From Geomicrobium sp. JCM 19038 (lineage in GTDB: Bacteria > Bacillota > Bacilli > Bacillales > Marinococcaceae), in the NCBI RefSeq assembly GCF_000698125.1, contig NZ_BAXA01000023.1:1-42860 (forward strand): 42,860 bases of DNA. The letters are read 5' to 3'. Of this stretch, positions 8,927-17,916 are shown in pieces. Positions within the stretch are counted from its first letter, which is position 1; each line of letters begins with the position of its first letter. The translations under genes were made by a program, and so were the position numbers. Below the pieces are notes generated by a model. That model worked only from the letters and a program-made list of their open reading frames with translations, ran no database searches and was not told the DNA's origin.

Positions 8927-9943
8927 TTATCCACCAATATAGGACATTTCTATTTTCTTGCGACTTCTTGCACTTTCTTCTGTTCTCGTTTCGGAATAAC
9001 GATCTCGTCGCTTCTCCCAAATCTGTCTGATTGAGTCACCTAACAATTCGTCACTTTCACCTTCTCGAACGAGTTCTTTTAAGTCTATTCCTGTCTCTGA
9101 AAACAAACACGTATAAAGCTTTCCATCTGCACTGATCCGGGCTCTCGTACACGATCCACAAAACGTTTCCGTGACTGACGAGATAAATCCTACTTCACTG
9201 GCTTGATCCAAATAACGATACCGTTTTGCTACCTCTCCATAGTATTCCTCATCAACCGGAACAACAGGCGAAAACGACTTTACTTGATCGAGCAATTCTT
9301 TTTTTGAGACGACTTGATCAAAATTCCAACCGTTCGTTTGACCAACGTCCATAAATTCAATGAAACGTAATGTGACTTGTTCTCGTTTGCAAAATTGTGC
9401 CATCGGAAGTACTTCATGTTCATTAACACCACGTTGTACAACCATGTTAATCTTCACGCCTAGTCCTGCTTCTTTTGCCGCTTTAATACCACGAATGACA
9501 GCATCTGGTGACGTTTTCCTACCACTCATCGCTTGGAACGTCTCAATGGATAGCGCATCAAAGCTAATGTTCACACGCTCTAAACCAGCAGCTTTTAACT
9601 CACATGCTAACTTCGGTAACATCACACCATTTGTCGTTAACGCAAGATCATTGATTCCTTCGATTTGTTTAAGGCGCTCTATAAGAGATGCAACCCCTTT
9701 ACGTAACAGCGGTTCGCCACCTGTAATTCGAAGCTTAGTCACGCCCAGCTGCGCAAATTGATCTGCAATCCTGACGATTTCATCAAACGACAACAACTGC
9801 TCTTCATTCATAAATACATAATCTGGTCCAAAAATTTCTTTAGGCATGCAATAGGAGCATCGAAAATTGCACCGATCCATAATCGAGATGCGCAAATCTT
9901 TCAACGGTCGACGAAACTGATCATTAACGGGATTGGCTGCCAC
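8927..9943 (-). CDS. moaA: MoaA, GTP 3',8-cyclase
   Basis: A 338-residue radical SAM enzyme catalysing the first Moco step, rearranging GTP together with MoaC towards cyclic pyranopterin monophosphate. The N-terminal SAM cluster cysteines are Cys25, Cys29 and Cys32 (CNFRCSYC); the second, GTP-binding cluster cysteines are Cys262, Cys265 and Cys279. The ITGGEPLLR SAM motif is at residues 73-81 and the protein ends in the conserved Gly-Gly. It is the first gene of the minus-strand Moco operon, divergent from moaB. Confidence 0.97.
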   Translation of the reverse strand: MAANPVNDQFRRPLKDLRISIMDRCNFRCSYCMPKEIFGPDYVFMNEEQLLSFDEIVRIADQFAQLGVTKLRITGGEPLLRKGVASLIERLKQIEGINDLALTTNGVMLPKLACELKAAGLERVNISFDALSIETFQAMSGRKTSPDAVIRGIKAAKEAGLGVKINMVVQRGVNEHEVLPMAQFCKREQVTLRFIEFMDVGQTNGWNFDQVVSKKELLDQVKSFSPVVPVDEEYYGEVAKRYRYLDQASEVGFISSVTETFCGSCTRARISADGKLYTCLFSETGIDLKELVREGESDELLGDSIRQIWEKRRDRYSETRTEESARSRKKIEMSYIGG

Positions 9944-10038
9944 TTTACGACTCCTTTCACGTTCATTTACTATAGAAGTAGCAAATGATGTACAATTTGT
10001 ATTATTCTAACATACAGAAGGCGAGGGAAGACAAGCAT

Positions 10039-10527
10039 ATGCATCATAAACATGATCACAACTCTTCATCTGTCGCCATTCTCACATTAAGTGATACGCG
10101 GAATCTGACTGAAGACAAAAGCGGCACAAAAATTGAACAACTACTTTCACCCCTTCATACAATCGTTGATCGCAAGCTCATAAAAGATGATCCTCTTCAT
10201 CTACAAGCTGTTTTAACAGACTGGATTCAAGACGAGCGAATTTCGATCATTATTACGACAGGTGGAACCGGTATAAGTGAACGTGATAATACGTATTCAA
10301 TGGTTGAACAACTGATCGAGACACCGATACACGGTTTCGGTGAACTCTTTCGCTTTAAAAGTTATGAAGAAATTGGAGCACGAGCCATGCTTAGCAATGC
10401 AATCGCAGGGACAACCAACCAAACCGCCATCTTCTCTCTTCCAGGATCTGTTCACGCCGTAACGCTTGCGATGACGGAACTAATTCTACCAACAATCAAT
10501 CATGTGAGCAGGGAGCTTATAAAATGA
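10039..10527 (+). CDS. moaB: MoaB/MogA-type molybdopterin adenylyltransferase
   Basis: About 162 residues of the MoCF-biosynthesis fold, which adenylates molybdopterin before MoeA inserts molybdenum. The family motifs TLSDTRN and TTGGTGISERDNT (substrate loop) are clear. I place the start at ATG 10039 (MHHKHDHNSS), which has a GAGGGAAG site; an in-frame ATG at 9985 would add 18 residues that do not resemble the family. The His-rich N-terminus is unusual but short. The gene overlaps mobA by four bases (ATGA). Confidence 0.93.
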   Translation: MHHKHDHNSSSVAILTLSDTRNLTEDKSGTKIEQLLSPLHTIVDRKLIKDDPLHLQAVLTDWIQDERISIIITTGGTGISERDNTYSMVEQLIETPIHGFGELFRFKSYEEIGARAMLSNAIAGTTNQTAIFSLPGSVHAVTLAMTELILPTINHVSRELIK

Positions 10528-11098
10528 CAATCGCTGGACTGATTATGGCTGGCGGACGCTCAACGCGTTATGGGAAACAAAAACTGTTTGAATTTCATGA
10601 AAATGAAGCGCTCTGGATGAAGAGTGTTCAGGCGCTACAAAAAGCCAACATTCACGACATTTACGTGCTAACGAACAACAACTTGAATGAACACTTTTTA
10701 ACACACGGTGTACATGTACTCATTGACCAGTCCCCACATGCTGGCCGATGCACGCTTTACACGGCGCTATGAGTGCTCTGCATGCAGATTTCGAATGGTT
10801 TCAAGTGTTGGCTGGTGATTTGCCTACGGTTACCCCTCAACTACTAATCGAATTACAAAACCATTTACGTACAAAACCGGATTATGATTGTTTACTTCCA
10901 ATAAACAATGGGAAATTGCAACCATTACACGGGCTTTATCACCGTAATTGCTTACGAGCACTTCAACATCAATCAAGTAAAGATGCTTCGATGCGGACGT
11001 TAATTGAACGTGTAAACACGAGAACCATTAATTTTTCAAATAAACATGACTTTATCAATATTAATTACGAACACGATTGGAAAGGGGTCAGACGATGA
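10524..11098 (+). CDS. mobA: MobA, molybdenum cofactor guanylyltransferase, frameshifted
   Basis: A 191-residue nucleotidyltransferase after repair, transferring GMP from GTP to the cofactor. The N-terminal GTP loop LIMAGGRSTRYGKQK is intact. The first frame runs to about 10742, where one base is missing; the following frame (PMHALHGAMSAL, then LAGDLPTV with the catalytic Asp, LPINNGKLQPLHGLY) continues to 11098. The break separates the nucleotide loop from the catalytic half. It sits between moaB and moaC with ATGA overlaps at both ends. Confidence 0.92.
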
Positions 11099-11592
11099 GT
11101 TTCTCTCACTTTAATAAAGACGGACGTGCACGGATGGTGAACGTTCAAGAAAAACCGAGAACCGTACGGAAAGCTGTAGCTCAATCAAAGATTCGCTTAT
11201 CAAGCGCTCTCTACACAGCCATTCACGATCAATCTCTTCAAAAGGGTGATCCACTATCTGTTGCACAAGTAGCCGGTGTTATGGCAGCGAAAAAAACACC
11301 TGACTGGATTCCAATGTGTCATCCGATTATGATTCAAGGAACAGACATTGATTTTCGTTTTGAGGAAGACGAAGGCGATCACCTTTTAGTCATCACCGCC
11401 ACTGTGACGGTAGAAGCGAATACTGGCGTGGAGATGGAAGCGTTAACGGCTGTTAGTGCAGCCGCTTTGACGTTTTACGATATGTGTAAATCGATCGATA
11501 AAGGGATGATCATAGAAGAAACGTTATTGCTTACAAAAACCGGAGGGAAAAACGGAGATTTTCATCACCCGAGAACACAATCACACGACTAG
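11095..11592 (+). CDS. moaC: MoaC, cyclic pyranopterin monophosphate synthase
   Basis: A 165-residue enzyme that converts MoaA's 3',8-cyclo-GTP into cyclic pyranopterin monophosphate. Conserved blocks are DGRARMVNV at residues 9-17, MCHPI at 74-78, GVEMEALTA at 111-119, and the catalytic Asp129/Lys132 in YDMCKSIDK. The start at 11095 is chosen for its AAAGGGGT site and ATGA overlap with mobA; an upstream in-frame ATG at 11077 adds six residues only. Confidence 0.96.
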   Translation: MSFSHFNKDGRARMVNVQEKPRTVRKAVAQSKIRLSSALYTAIHDQSLQKGDPLSVAQVAGVMAAKKTPDWIPMCHPIMIQGTDIDFRFEEDEGDHLLVITATVTVEANTGVEMEALTAVSAAALTFYDMCKSIDKGMIIEETLLLTKTGGKNGDFHHPRTQSHD

Positions 11593-11603
11593 GAGGAATT
11601 CAG

Positions 11604-12056
11604 ATGCACCGACATGATGAATGGGTAAACGATGAAATTAAGAAGCTATGTAGGCTACCTGAACAACGATTAGAAACCCCCTTGCAACAAGGCAAATGGT
11701 CGATTAAACAAACGGTTGGTCATATGTACTATTGGGATCAATACATTCTTAAAGAAATCATTCCATCTATAACTAATGGAGCAATAATCCAAGCGTTTCC
11801 AGATCATGATTTGTTCAACGAAAAGGCAACCGAGAAAAGTAACCGATATGCTGCCAAAGAAATGCTCCAAACGTTTCTTAAACAACGAAGACAATTATTA
11901 GCAGCCTATGAAAAGTATCCTAAAACCATTGAATTTAAGATTGAACAGGAACGAGGAACGATGACTGCCAACTCGCTCCGAACTTTATTTGAAGAACACG
12001 ATGTACATCATTTAAAAGAAATGAACTCATTTATCGACAACACAAAAGGCGATTGA
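11604..12056 (+). CDS. DinB/YfiT-like putative metal-binding protein
   Basis: A 150-residue four-helix-bundle protein of the DinB superfamily. The likely metal-binding histidines are His40 (VGHMYYWD) and the cluster His132/135/136 (EEHDVHHLKE), the usual family arrangement. It follows moaC by 11 bases with its own AGGAGG site and precedes a hairpin, so it is probably the last gene of the moaB-mobA-moaC operon. Family members include thiol-dependent transferases for bacillithiol or mycothiol and many of unknown role; a link to cofactor biosynthesis is only suggested by position. Confidence 0.85.
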   Translation: MHRHDEWVNDEIKKLCRLPEQRLETPLQQGKWSIKQTVGHMYYWDQYILKEIIPSITNGAIIQAFPDHDLFNEKATEKSNRYAAKEMLQTFLKQRRQLLAAYEKYPKTIEFKIEQERGTMTANSLRTLFEEHDVHHLKEMNSFIDNTKGD

Positions 12057-12069
12057 TTGCTCAATCGCC
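12048..12069. terminator. Hairpin between convergent dinB-like gene and ytpB
   Basis: A perfect 9-bp stem (GGCGATTGA / TCAATCGCC) with a TTGC loop spans the DinB gene's stop codon and ends 11 bases before the ytpB stop. There is no clear U-tract on either side, so it may be a weak bidirectional terminator or an mRNA-end stabiliser. Confidence 0.5.
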
Positions 12070-12080
12070 TCCGTGTGCTT

Positions 12081-13157
12081 CTATGAATTTACTCGATCTT
12101 TACGACTTCTAAAAATCCAGCTGTTGTAATAAAAAATCTTCGTCGGCATTCCACCAAGCTGAATTAACCGCTTCGCTGCATGCTTCATTTCCATATTGCC
12201 TTGAACTTTACCGTCTGATAAATAGATGGCGTATAACCCACGCTTAATCATCCGATGAAATTCTTCATCCGGCAGACCACGTAAATTTTCTTCAGCTTTT
12301 CGATCTAAGAAGTGGAAGCGCTCCACCATTTCATCTTCGCTCTCATAATACGCCGCAAAGTTCATTTCTTGTTCTTGGAAGTCTTCTTCTTGATCAATGA
12401 AATAATCAAGCATAATGTGAACACCTTGCATCCACGGGAAATAACCTTCTTTAATTTGCTTTGACTCTTCCTTCGTACGAGGCAATGCTGCAGCGTATGC
12501 TGCTAAGCAATAAAGCGCTAATGTAGAAGCGACCGCCGTAGAAAATTCATACCAACGAAGCTCAGGGAATTTGTGTTTATGCTCTTCAAAAAATGCCTTT
12601 AATAGCCCTTCACGCTCATGTTCAGGCACATGCTTATATACTTGGAAGTCAACGTAATACTGAGCGACTTCTTTCATATCTTCTTGCATTTCCACAAACC
12701 CCGGGAACGTCTGAACCGTTTCCTGACACGTTTTTACGAGTTCATGTAAGTACCCACCATCGTCATAACCACCACGCACACGGTAGTAGTCTTTTAACTC
12801 TGCACCAGGTGTGAGTCCATCTAACAGTGCATCATGCAATGCGCGAAAGTCTTCTGGGTCTTGTGATTCACTTTTATCACAAAGGGTATCTAAGTAATCA
12901 CAGATCGTTTGGTACGCGCAAAGGAAGCGAATAAATGCTTCCTTGTTTCCTCCTGCAAGCATTGCAAGCACACTACCACCTTCGCAGTGGAAGTCTTTAT
13001 CATCAATCGTCCAAACCGCTTGTTTACTTAGTTGTTGGTCTGGCATTTGTGTTGCGCGTGCTTTCCAATGTTCAAGTTGACGATGAACTTCTGGGATCGT
13101 CTCTTTGTATGTCCGTAAAAGAATCGTCCACGGCTTTTTTGGCACCTGAAAATTCAT
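12081..13157 (-). CDS. ytpB: YtpB, tetraprenyl-beta-curcumene synthase (C35 terpene cyclase)
   Basis: A 358-residue protein of the DUF2600/YtpB family, which cyclises heptaprenyl diphosphate to tetraprenyl-beta-curcumene, the precursor of C35 sesquarterpenes found in bacilli and spores. The Asp-rich motif DYLDTLCD is at residues 87-94, and the family block GYFPWMQGVHIMLDYFIDQEED lies near 235-260 with a second acidic cluster. Length is normal. It follows ytpA, the same pair as in B. subtilis. Confidence 0.93.
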   Translation of the reverse strand: MNFQVPKKPWTILLRTYKETIPEVHRQLEHWKARATQMPDQQLSKQAVWTIDDKDFHCEGGSVLAMLAGGNKEAFIRFLCAYQTICDYLDTLCDKSESQDPEDFRALHDALLDGLTPGAELKDYYRVRGGYDDGGYLHELVKTCQETVQTFPGFVEMQEDMKEVAQYYVDFQVYKHVPEHEREGLLKAFFEEHKHKFPELRWYEFSTAVASTLALYCLAAYAAALPRTKEESKQIKEGYFPWMQGVHIMLDYFIDQEEDFQEQEMNFAAYYESEDEMVERFHFLDRKAEENLRGLPDEEFHRMIKRGLYAIYLSDGKVQGNMEMKHAAKRLIQLGGMPTKIFYYNSWIFRSRKDRVNS

Positions 13158-13181
13158 AACTTCCTCCTAAATACTTCTCAA

Positions 13182-13966
13182 TTAAAGTCTTCCCAATCGT
13201 TGCCACATAAAATACAACATAAAGCGAAACACATCTTCACGTTCTGGTTCATTAAATAGCTCATGATACAAGCCACGCCATTCCCTCATGGAACGGTCTT
13301 CAATTCGAAGTCGATTAAACCATTCATGTGAAGCGGTCTTTTCAACTAAATAATCTTCTCCAGCTTGCAAAAGCAATAGCGATACATTTGGAAATTCATA
13401 CGCATGATCCAAGCTTGTCTTCATCGCTTTTTGCATCTCTTGATACCAACGTACCGATACCGTATGTACGAAAAGCTCATCTTTATGAAAATCAGATCGC
13501 ACGTCTTCATTCCTCGTTGCATGATCGGTTTTAATTCCGCTTTTCACACTAAACGTTGGAACGATTCGATGAATTCCTTTTGCCACCGCTGTTAATGCTT
13601 TATTCGGAGGATCGTACAGTGCGAGACACGGCGACGATAATACAACACCGCGAACCGGTAATTGTTTCTCCATCATCGTGCGAATGACTGATAAGCCTCC
13701 CATACTATGACCAAATAAAAAGACCGGCAATTCATACGTTACCGCTTCTTTATACCAATGGTGAACCGCATCAATGTATTGCTCAAAATGATCAATATGC
13801 CTCGTTTTCCTCGCGTTCTCCCAAACCCTGGAAGGTCACCTGCAATCACGTGGAAATGTTCGCGATTTAATCGCTCTATTAGCCACGTATAACGACCATA
13901 ATGTTCTCCAGCTCCGTGTACAATGACAAAAACACCGATCGCTTGTTCTGCTTCCCAAATCCGCAT
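13182..13966 (-). CDS. ytpA: YtpA-like alpha/beta hydrolase (lysophospholipase), frameshifted
   Basis: A serine hydrolase of 261 residues after repair, similar in size to B. subtilis YtpA, a lysophospholipase tied to formation of the lysophospholipid antibiotic bacilysocin. The N-terminal part has the oxyanion HGAGEHYGRY region; the nucleophile motif GHSMGG and a later Asp/His region (YHELFNEP) complete the triad. The frame breaks near 13800, where one added base restores RGHIDHFEQYIDAVHHWYKE. Start at 13966 has a GGAGTGA site. It lies directly upstream of ytpB on the same strand. Confidence 0.9.
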
Positions 13967-14134
13967 GTTTCATTCACTCCTATGTCGTCATTGCCAACAT
14001 TTATTCTTCTATTACACCATATGTCGCTATTTTTTTCATCTATTGTGGGATAATCACGCAGATCCAACTAAAAGTTTCGTTCTTATTGGGCTTTTTTGGT
14101 ACACTGGAAATGAATTGAAAGGAGTTTTACACCT

Positions 14135-14605
14135 ATGAGCGTTTACCCTTATAAAGACATACATCCAACGATTGATTCAACCGTTTTTCTAGCCGAAGGT
14201 GCAATCGTCACTGGAGACGTCGTTATTGGTGAGGAGTCAACATTGTGGTACCACACCGTAATCCGAGGAGATGTTGATCGAACAATCATCGGCAAACGAG
14301 TAAACATCCAAGATCAATCAATGATCCATCAAAGTCCAGGTAACCCGGTAATCATTGAAGATGATGTATCGGTAGGACACCAAGCGATGTTACACGGCTG
14401 TACGATCAAAAAAAACGCGCTCATCGGTATGAAAGCAACCGTTCTTGATGGCGCTGAAATTGGTGAAGAAGCGTTCATTGGAGCTTGTGCCCTCGTAACT
14501 CCTGGAACGAAAATCCCTCCACGCACACTTGCACTAGGAAGTCCTGCCCGCGTCGTACGAGAGTTAACAGAAGAAGATCGACGCGAACTCTCACGAATTA
14601 GATGA
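14135..14605 (+). CDS. ytoA: YtoA, gamma-carbonic-anhydrase-like hexapeptide protein
   Basis: A 156-residue left-handed beta-helix protein built of hexapeptide repeats. His65, His82 and His87 occupy the three metal-ligand positions of gamma-class carbonic anhydrases (MIHQSPG and GHQAMLHGC). The closest named relative is B. subtilis YtoA, encoded beside ytpA/ytpB, as here. Enzyme activity is not proven for this subgroup. Start has a AAAGGAG site. It is divergent from ytpA. Confidence 0.9.
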   Translation: MSVYPYKDIHPTIDSTVFLAEGAIVTGDVVIGEESTLWYHTVIRGDVDRTIIGKRVNIQDQSMIHQSPGNPVIIEDDVSVGHQAMLHGCTIKKNALIGMKATVLDGAEIGEEAFIGACALVTPGTKIPPRTLALGSPARVVRELTEEDRRELSRIR

Positions 14606-14662
14606 ATATGTTGAACGGGGAAAGACATACAAACAGCAACAACAACAAAGGAGCGATGAATC

Positions 14663-15895
14663 ATGACCGAATTCCAACAGAATCTTGAAAACTACGCAGA
14701 TTTAGCACTTAAAGTAGGTGTGAATTTACAAAAAGGACAAACGCTTTACGTCAGAACACCCACGTATGCCGCTCCATTTGTTCACGCTCTCACAAAACGA
14801 GCTTACGAACTTGGCTCACACAACGTGCATATTGAATGGAATGATGAAGAAGCAACTCGTCTTAAATTCCAATATGCGGACGAAGAAGCGTTCAAAACCT
14901 ATCCACAATGGAAAGCTGACCCACTTGTTGAAGCAGCAAAAGAAGACGCTGCGTTTCTTTCAATTACTGGTGGCAATCCCGACCTATTAAAAGAAGCCAA
15001 CCCTGAACATGTTGCCATGCAACAAAAAGCAGGTGGACAAGCGAATGAAACGTTTAGAAGCTATATTCAGTCAGACAAAGTAAGTTGGTCGATTGTTGCT
15101 GTTCCATCTGCAGCATGGGCAAAGAAAGTGTACCCGAACGAAAGCGATGAACAAGCAGTTTCAAAGCTTTGGAATGACATCTTCCAAGCGACACGCATGC
15201 ATGAAGACGATGTTGTTGAAGCTTGGCAAAATCACCTAGCCGTACTTGATGAAAAACGCGAAAAGCTTAACAACAAGAAATTCCACGCCCTACACTATAA
15301 AGCAACCGGTACTGACTTAATAATTGAACTACCAGAAACACACATTTGGGCTTCAGGTGGTAGCACGAGTAAAGCTGGGGTTGATTTTGTTGCCAACATC
15401 CCTACTGAAGAAGTGTTTACTGCAGCGAAGAAACACGGAGTGAATGGCACCGTCACGAGTACAAAGCCACTCAACTACGGTGGCACATTAATTACGGACT
15501 TTACTTTAACGTTTAAAGACGGCAAGATTGTCGACTTCAAAGCCGCTCAAGGTGAAGCAACATTAAAGGGCATTTTAGAAGGCGATGAAGGTTCAAAATA
15601 CATCGGTGAAGTAGCACTAGTTCCTCACCGTTCACCAATTTCTGATATGGATCTAATCTTTTATAACACGCTTTTTGACGAGAATGCTTCAAACCACTTA
15701 GCCATCGGTAGTGCATACGCCTTTAACATTGAAGGTGGCAAAGAAATGAACAAAGAAGAGCTCGAAGCAAATGGCATTAACCAAAGCATCACTCACGTAG
15801 ACTTTATGATGGGCGCTGCTGATATGGACATCGATGGGATCCATGCAGATGGAACTCGCGAAGCGGTGTTCCGTAACGGAGAATGGGCAATCTAA
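14663..15895 (+). CDS. M29-family aminopeptidase (AmpS/AmpT type)
   Basis: A 410-residue cytoplasmic metallo-aminopeptidase. The metal-binding residues of the M29 family are visible in the C-terminal half: Glu in GEVALVPHRSPI, the glutamate/histidine pair in FDENASNHLAIGSAY, and His/Asp in HVDFMMGAADMDIDG. The N-terminal half has the family's GQTLYVRTP block. It releases N-terminal residues from peptides. A terminator follows directly, and an AAAGGAG site precedes the start. Confidence 0.95.
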   Translation: MTEFQQNLENYADLALKVGVNLQKGQTLYVRTPTYAAPFVHALTKRAYELGSHNVHIEWNDEEATRLKFQYADEEAFKTYPQWKADPLVEAAKEDAAFLSITGGNPDLLKEANPEHVAMQQKAGGQANETFRSYIQSDKVSWSIVAVPSAAWAKKVYPNESDEQAVSKLWNDIFQATRMHEDDVVEAWQNHLAVLDEKREKLNNKKFHALHYKATGTDLIIELPETHIWASGGSTSKAGVDFVANIPTEEVFTAAKKHGVNGTVTSTKPLNYGGTLITDFTLTFKDGKIVDFKAAQGEATLKGILEGDEGSKYIGEVALVPHRSPISDMDLIFYNTLFDENASNHLAIGSAYAFNIEGGKEMNKEELEANGINQSITHVDFMMGAADMDIDGIHADGTREAVFRNGEWAI

Positions 15896-15909
15896 TACAG
15901 ATCATCGAA

Positions 15910-15938
15910 AAAACCCTGGTTCAGAGAACTAGGGTTTT
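15910..15938 (+). terminator. Terminator after the aminopeptidase
   Basis: The hairpin AAAACCCTgGTTC-aga-GAACtAGGGTTTT is followed by TCTTCTCT, a typical Rho-independent terminator fourteen bases beyond the stop codon. Confidence 0.8.
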
Positions 15939-15952
15939 CTTCTCTATGTTGG

Positions 15953-16065
15953 ACATTTGATTATTTCATAAGGGGGAAATCCCACTATATCAAATGTTTA
16001 CCTGGCGATTTTAAAGTTTTATGTTAGATTTTAATGATTTCTCTTTTACCAAGAAGGAAAATCGT
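15953..16065. repeat. Nested inverted repeats in the gap before the response regulator
   Basis: The gap 15939-16173 has no clear gene but is structured. ACATTTGAT (15953-15961) pairs with ATCAAATGT (15989-15997) around an inner GGG-AAAT-CCC hairpin, and CGATTTT (16006-16012) pairs with AAAATCG (16058-16064). A 42-codon open frame from 16021 (MLDFNDFSF...) ends at 16149; I recognise no family in it. The composition fits the worn end of an insertion sequence or a small non-autonomous element, but I cannot name it. Confidence 0.4.
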
Positions 16066-16173
16066 CAAATCCAAACGTTTATGCGGCAATTATGGGTGTG
16101 TGAAGTGTCAGAAACATCTACGGGGTGTAGCGTTGGCTCATATCATTAAACCGCTCCTGCAATGTTGCTCATT

Positions 16174-16791
16174 TTACTTTCGAACTTGTTTCCAATAAAA
16201 AATCGCAAGCTGTGTGCGGTCTCTTAATTCTAATTTATCTAAGATTACCGAGAGTGTATTTCTCACCGTACCAACACTTAAAAAGAGCGAATCAGCAATC
16301 TCTTGATTGGACAGCCCTTTTGCAATCGCTTCGACAATGTCATTTTCTCTTTTTGTTAAATGATCAACATGCTGATACTGTTCGGTTGGATTCACAATTT
16401 CCTTTAGCACATCCGCATCGAGAACTGAACTTCCTGCTGCAAGCGTACGAATTTGTTGTGCCATATCATCAATGGAGGAGGATTTTAAGACGTATCCTTT
16501 TGCCCCTGCGTTTAGTGCAAGACGAATGTTATGCTCATCCTTAAACGTTGTTAGCATCATAATTCGAATTTGTGGCCACGTTTCACTCACTCGTTTTGTG
16601 CATTCGATTCCATCCATCACAGGCATGCGAATATCCATAAGAATGACATCAGGTTGGTGTGTTTCGCAAAAACGCAGAGCCTCCTCACCATCTGAAGCTA
16701 CACCTATGACCGTAAAGTCTGCTTCCTTTTCCAATAATAAGGTTAAGCTTTGCCTTACAAGGGGATCGTCGTCAACGATTAATAACTTCAT
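16174..16791 (-). CDS. NarL/LuxR-type response regulator of the ABC exporter operon
   Basis: A 205-residue two-domain regulator. The receiver has the acidic pocket IVDDDP, phospho-acceptor Asp53 (LMDIRMPVMDG), the switch Thr in MLTTF and the conserved Lys in GYVLKSS. The C-terminal LuxR helix-turn-helix reads LTKRENDIVEAIAKGLSNQEIA and SVGTVRNTLSVIL. It overlaps the kinase gene by four bases, so they form one two-component system of the YvfT/YvfU, DesK/DesR class. The likely target is the exporter upstream in the same operon. Confidence 0.93.
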   Translation of the reverse strand: MKLLIVDDDPLVRQSLTLLLEKEADFTVIGVASDGEEALRFCETHQPDVILMDIRMPVMDGIECTKRVSETWPQIRIMMLTTFKDEHNIRLALNAGAKGYVLKSSSIDDMAQQIRTLAAGSSVLDADVLKEIVNPTEQYQHVDHLTKRENDIVEAIAKGLSNQEIADSLFLSVGTVRNTLSVILDKLELRDRTQLAIFYWKQVRK

Positions 16792-17839
16792 CTTTTGTCC
16801 TCCTCAAGCGGTAATACGCATACAACTTGATAACCATTTACAGTATTGACAGTTACGCTGCCACCATTTGCTCGGGCACGCACTTTTAAGTTCCTAATGC
16901 CGCTACCTTCTCCTAGATGCTTTGATCCAGTCCCATTGTCTTGAATGCTTAACCTCACTAAATACATCGTTACATCAAGATTAACGTTTACTTCAGTTGC
17001 GTCACTATGCCTTGCCACGTTCGTTAACGCTTCTTTTAAACAAGGTTCTAATAGACCCCAATAATGAACGGGAACAAGCTGCATATCTCCTGAACGCTGA
17101 AAAGAAACTGGCGTATGAATAAATTCCTTGGCAATATGTTCGAGCACATCAACACCGATTCTTGCAACTGGCGTCATATCATGGACCGTGTCACGAAGCA
17201 TTGCTGTACTACGAGCTACGCGAAGTTTCACTTCATTTAACATTACTTCTGCTTCTTTTCCTTCTAATTGCTCGTAGGCTTCTAAGGCAAGGTTTGCTCC
17301 AGTTAAATCATGACCAACGTGATCATGAAGATCTCGCGCAATCCGATTACGTTCAGACACTTCTGCCAGTTGGGCCGCTTTGCGACTAGACTGCAACAAC
17401 TCTTCTTTCACGTTTTCGAGGGCATGGCGGGCGTGACGTTCCCGGTCCGCTTCAGTTATGTATCGTTCACGTTGTTTACTCGTACTTGCGTCCCAAACAC
17501 CAAAAACACCTGCTTGGAAAAGTAGCCATAATAAAACGATTGAATAAAGCTCAAATAAAGCAAGAAGTACGATCACAATAATTAAGAAGCGATATTTTTG
17601 ACGAGACATCATTTCAAATACAGGTAACGCTAATCCGTATGCACTACTACTCCAAATCGGAATAAATAGAAAGCATAAAAGTAAATCAATGATGATCGTC
17701 CAACTCGGAAGACGAAAACGCCACCATAAGCAGACGATGATCGCGAGGGAAATTACAAATAAGAAACTAACAAGGGGGGATCTTGGTACATCCATAGTGC
17801 AATTAAAAACACGATGTTCATAAATCGCCATACATTCAC
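16788..17839 (-). CDS. Membrane sensor histidine kinase (HisKA_3 type), N-terminus frameshifted
   Basis: A 350-residue kinase after repair. Several hydrophobic spans fill the first 130 residues, followed by a helical linker and the HisKA_3 phospho-acceptor (RIARDLHDHVGHDLTG), then an HATPase domain with N-box EALTNVARHSDA and G-box DNGTGSKHLGEGSGI. The uninterrupted frame begins only at 17831, but an out-of-frame GTG at 17839 has an AGGTGA site and encodes a proper first helix (VWRFMNIVFLIALW). The two join if one C is added to the run of six at about 17774-17779. The signal sensed is unknown; short extracellular loops suggest membrane-located or lipid-active stress. Confidence 0.88.
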
Positions 17840-17879
17840 CAAATGATCACCTCATTAAACTTACTATAAGTGTTAAAGG

Positions 17880-17905
17880 CCCTCCGCTCAAGAGCTGAAG
17901 GGCGA
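17880..17905 (-). terminator. Hairpin between the exporter permease and the kinase gene
   Basis: On the minus strand GCCCTTcaGCTC-TTGA-GAGCggAGGGC folds into a GC-rich hairpin followed by CTTT. It sits in the 77-base gap between the second permease and the kinase, the only real gap in this five-gene run. It could be a partial terminator that lowers kinase/regulator expression relative to the exporter. Confidence 0.5.
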
Positions 17906-17916
17906 TACGTAACTCT

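Noticed and set aside
9985-10038. Longer MoaB starting at ATG 9985
   Set aside because: The additional 18 residues are unlike the family and the stretch probably holds the divergent moaA/moaB promoters.
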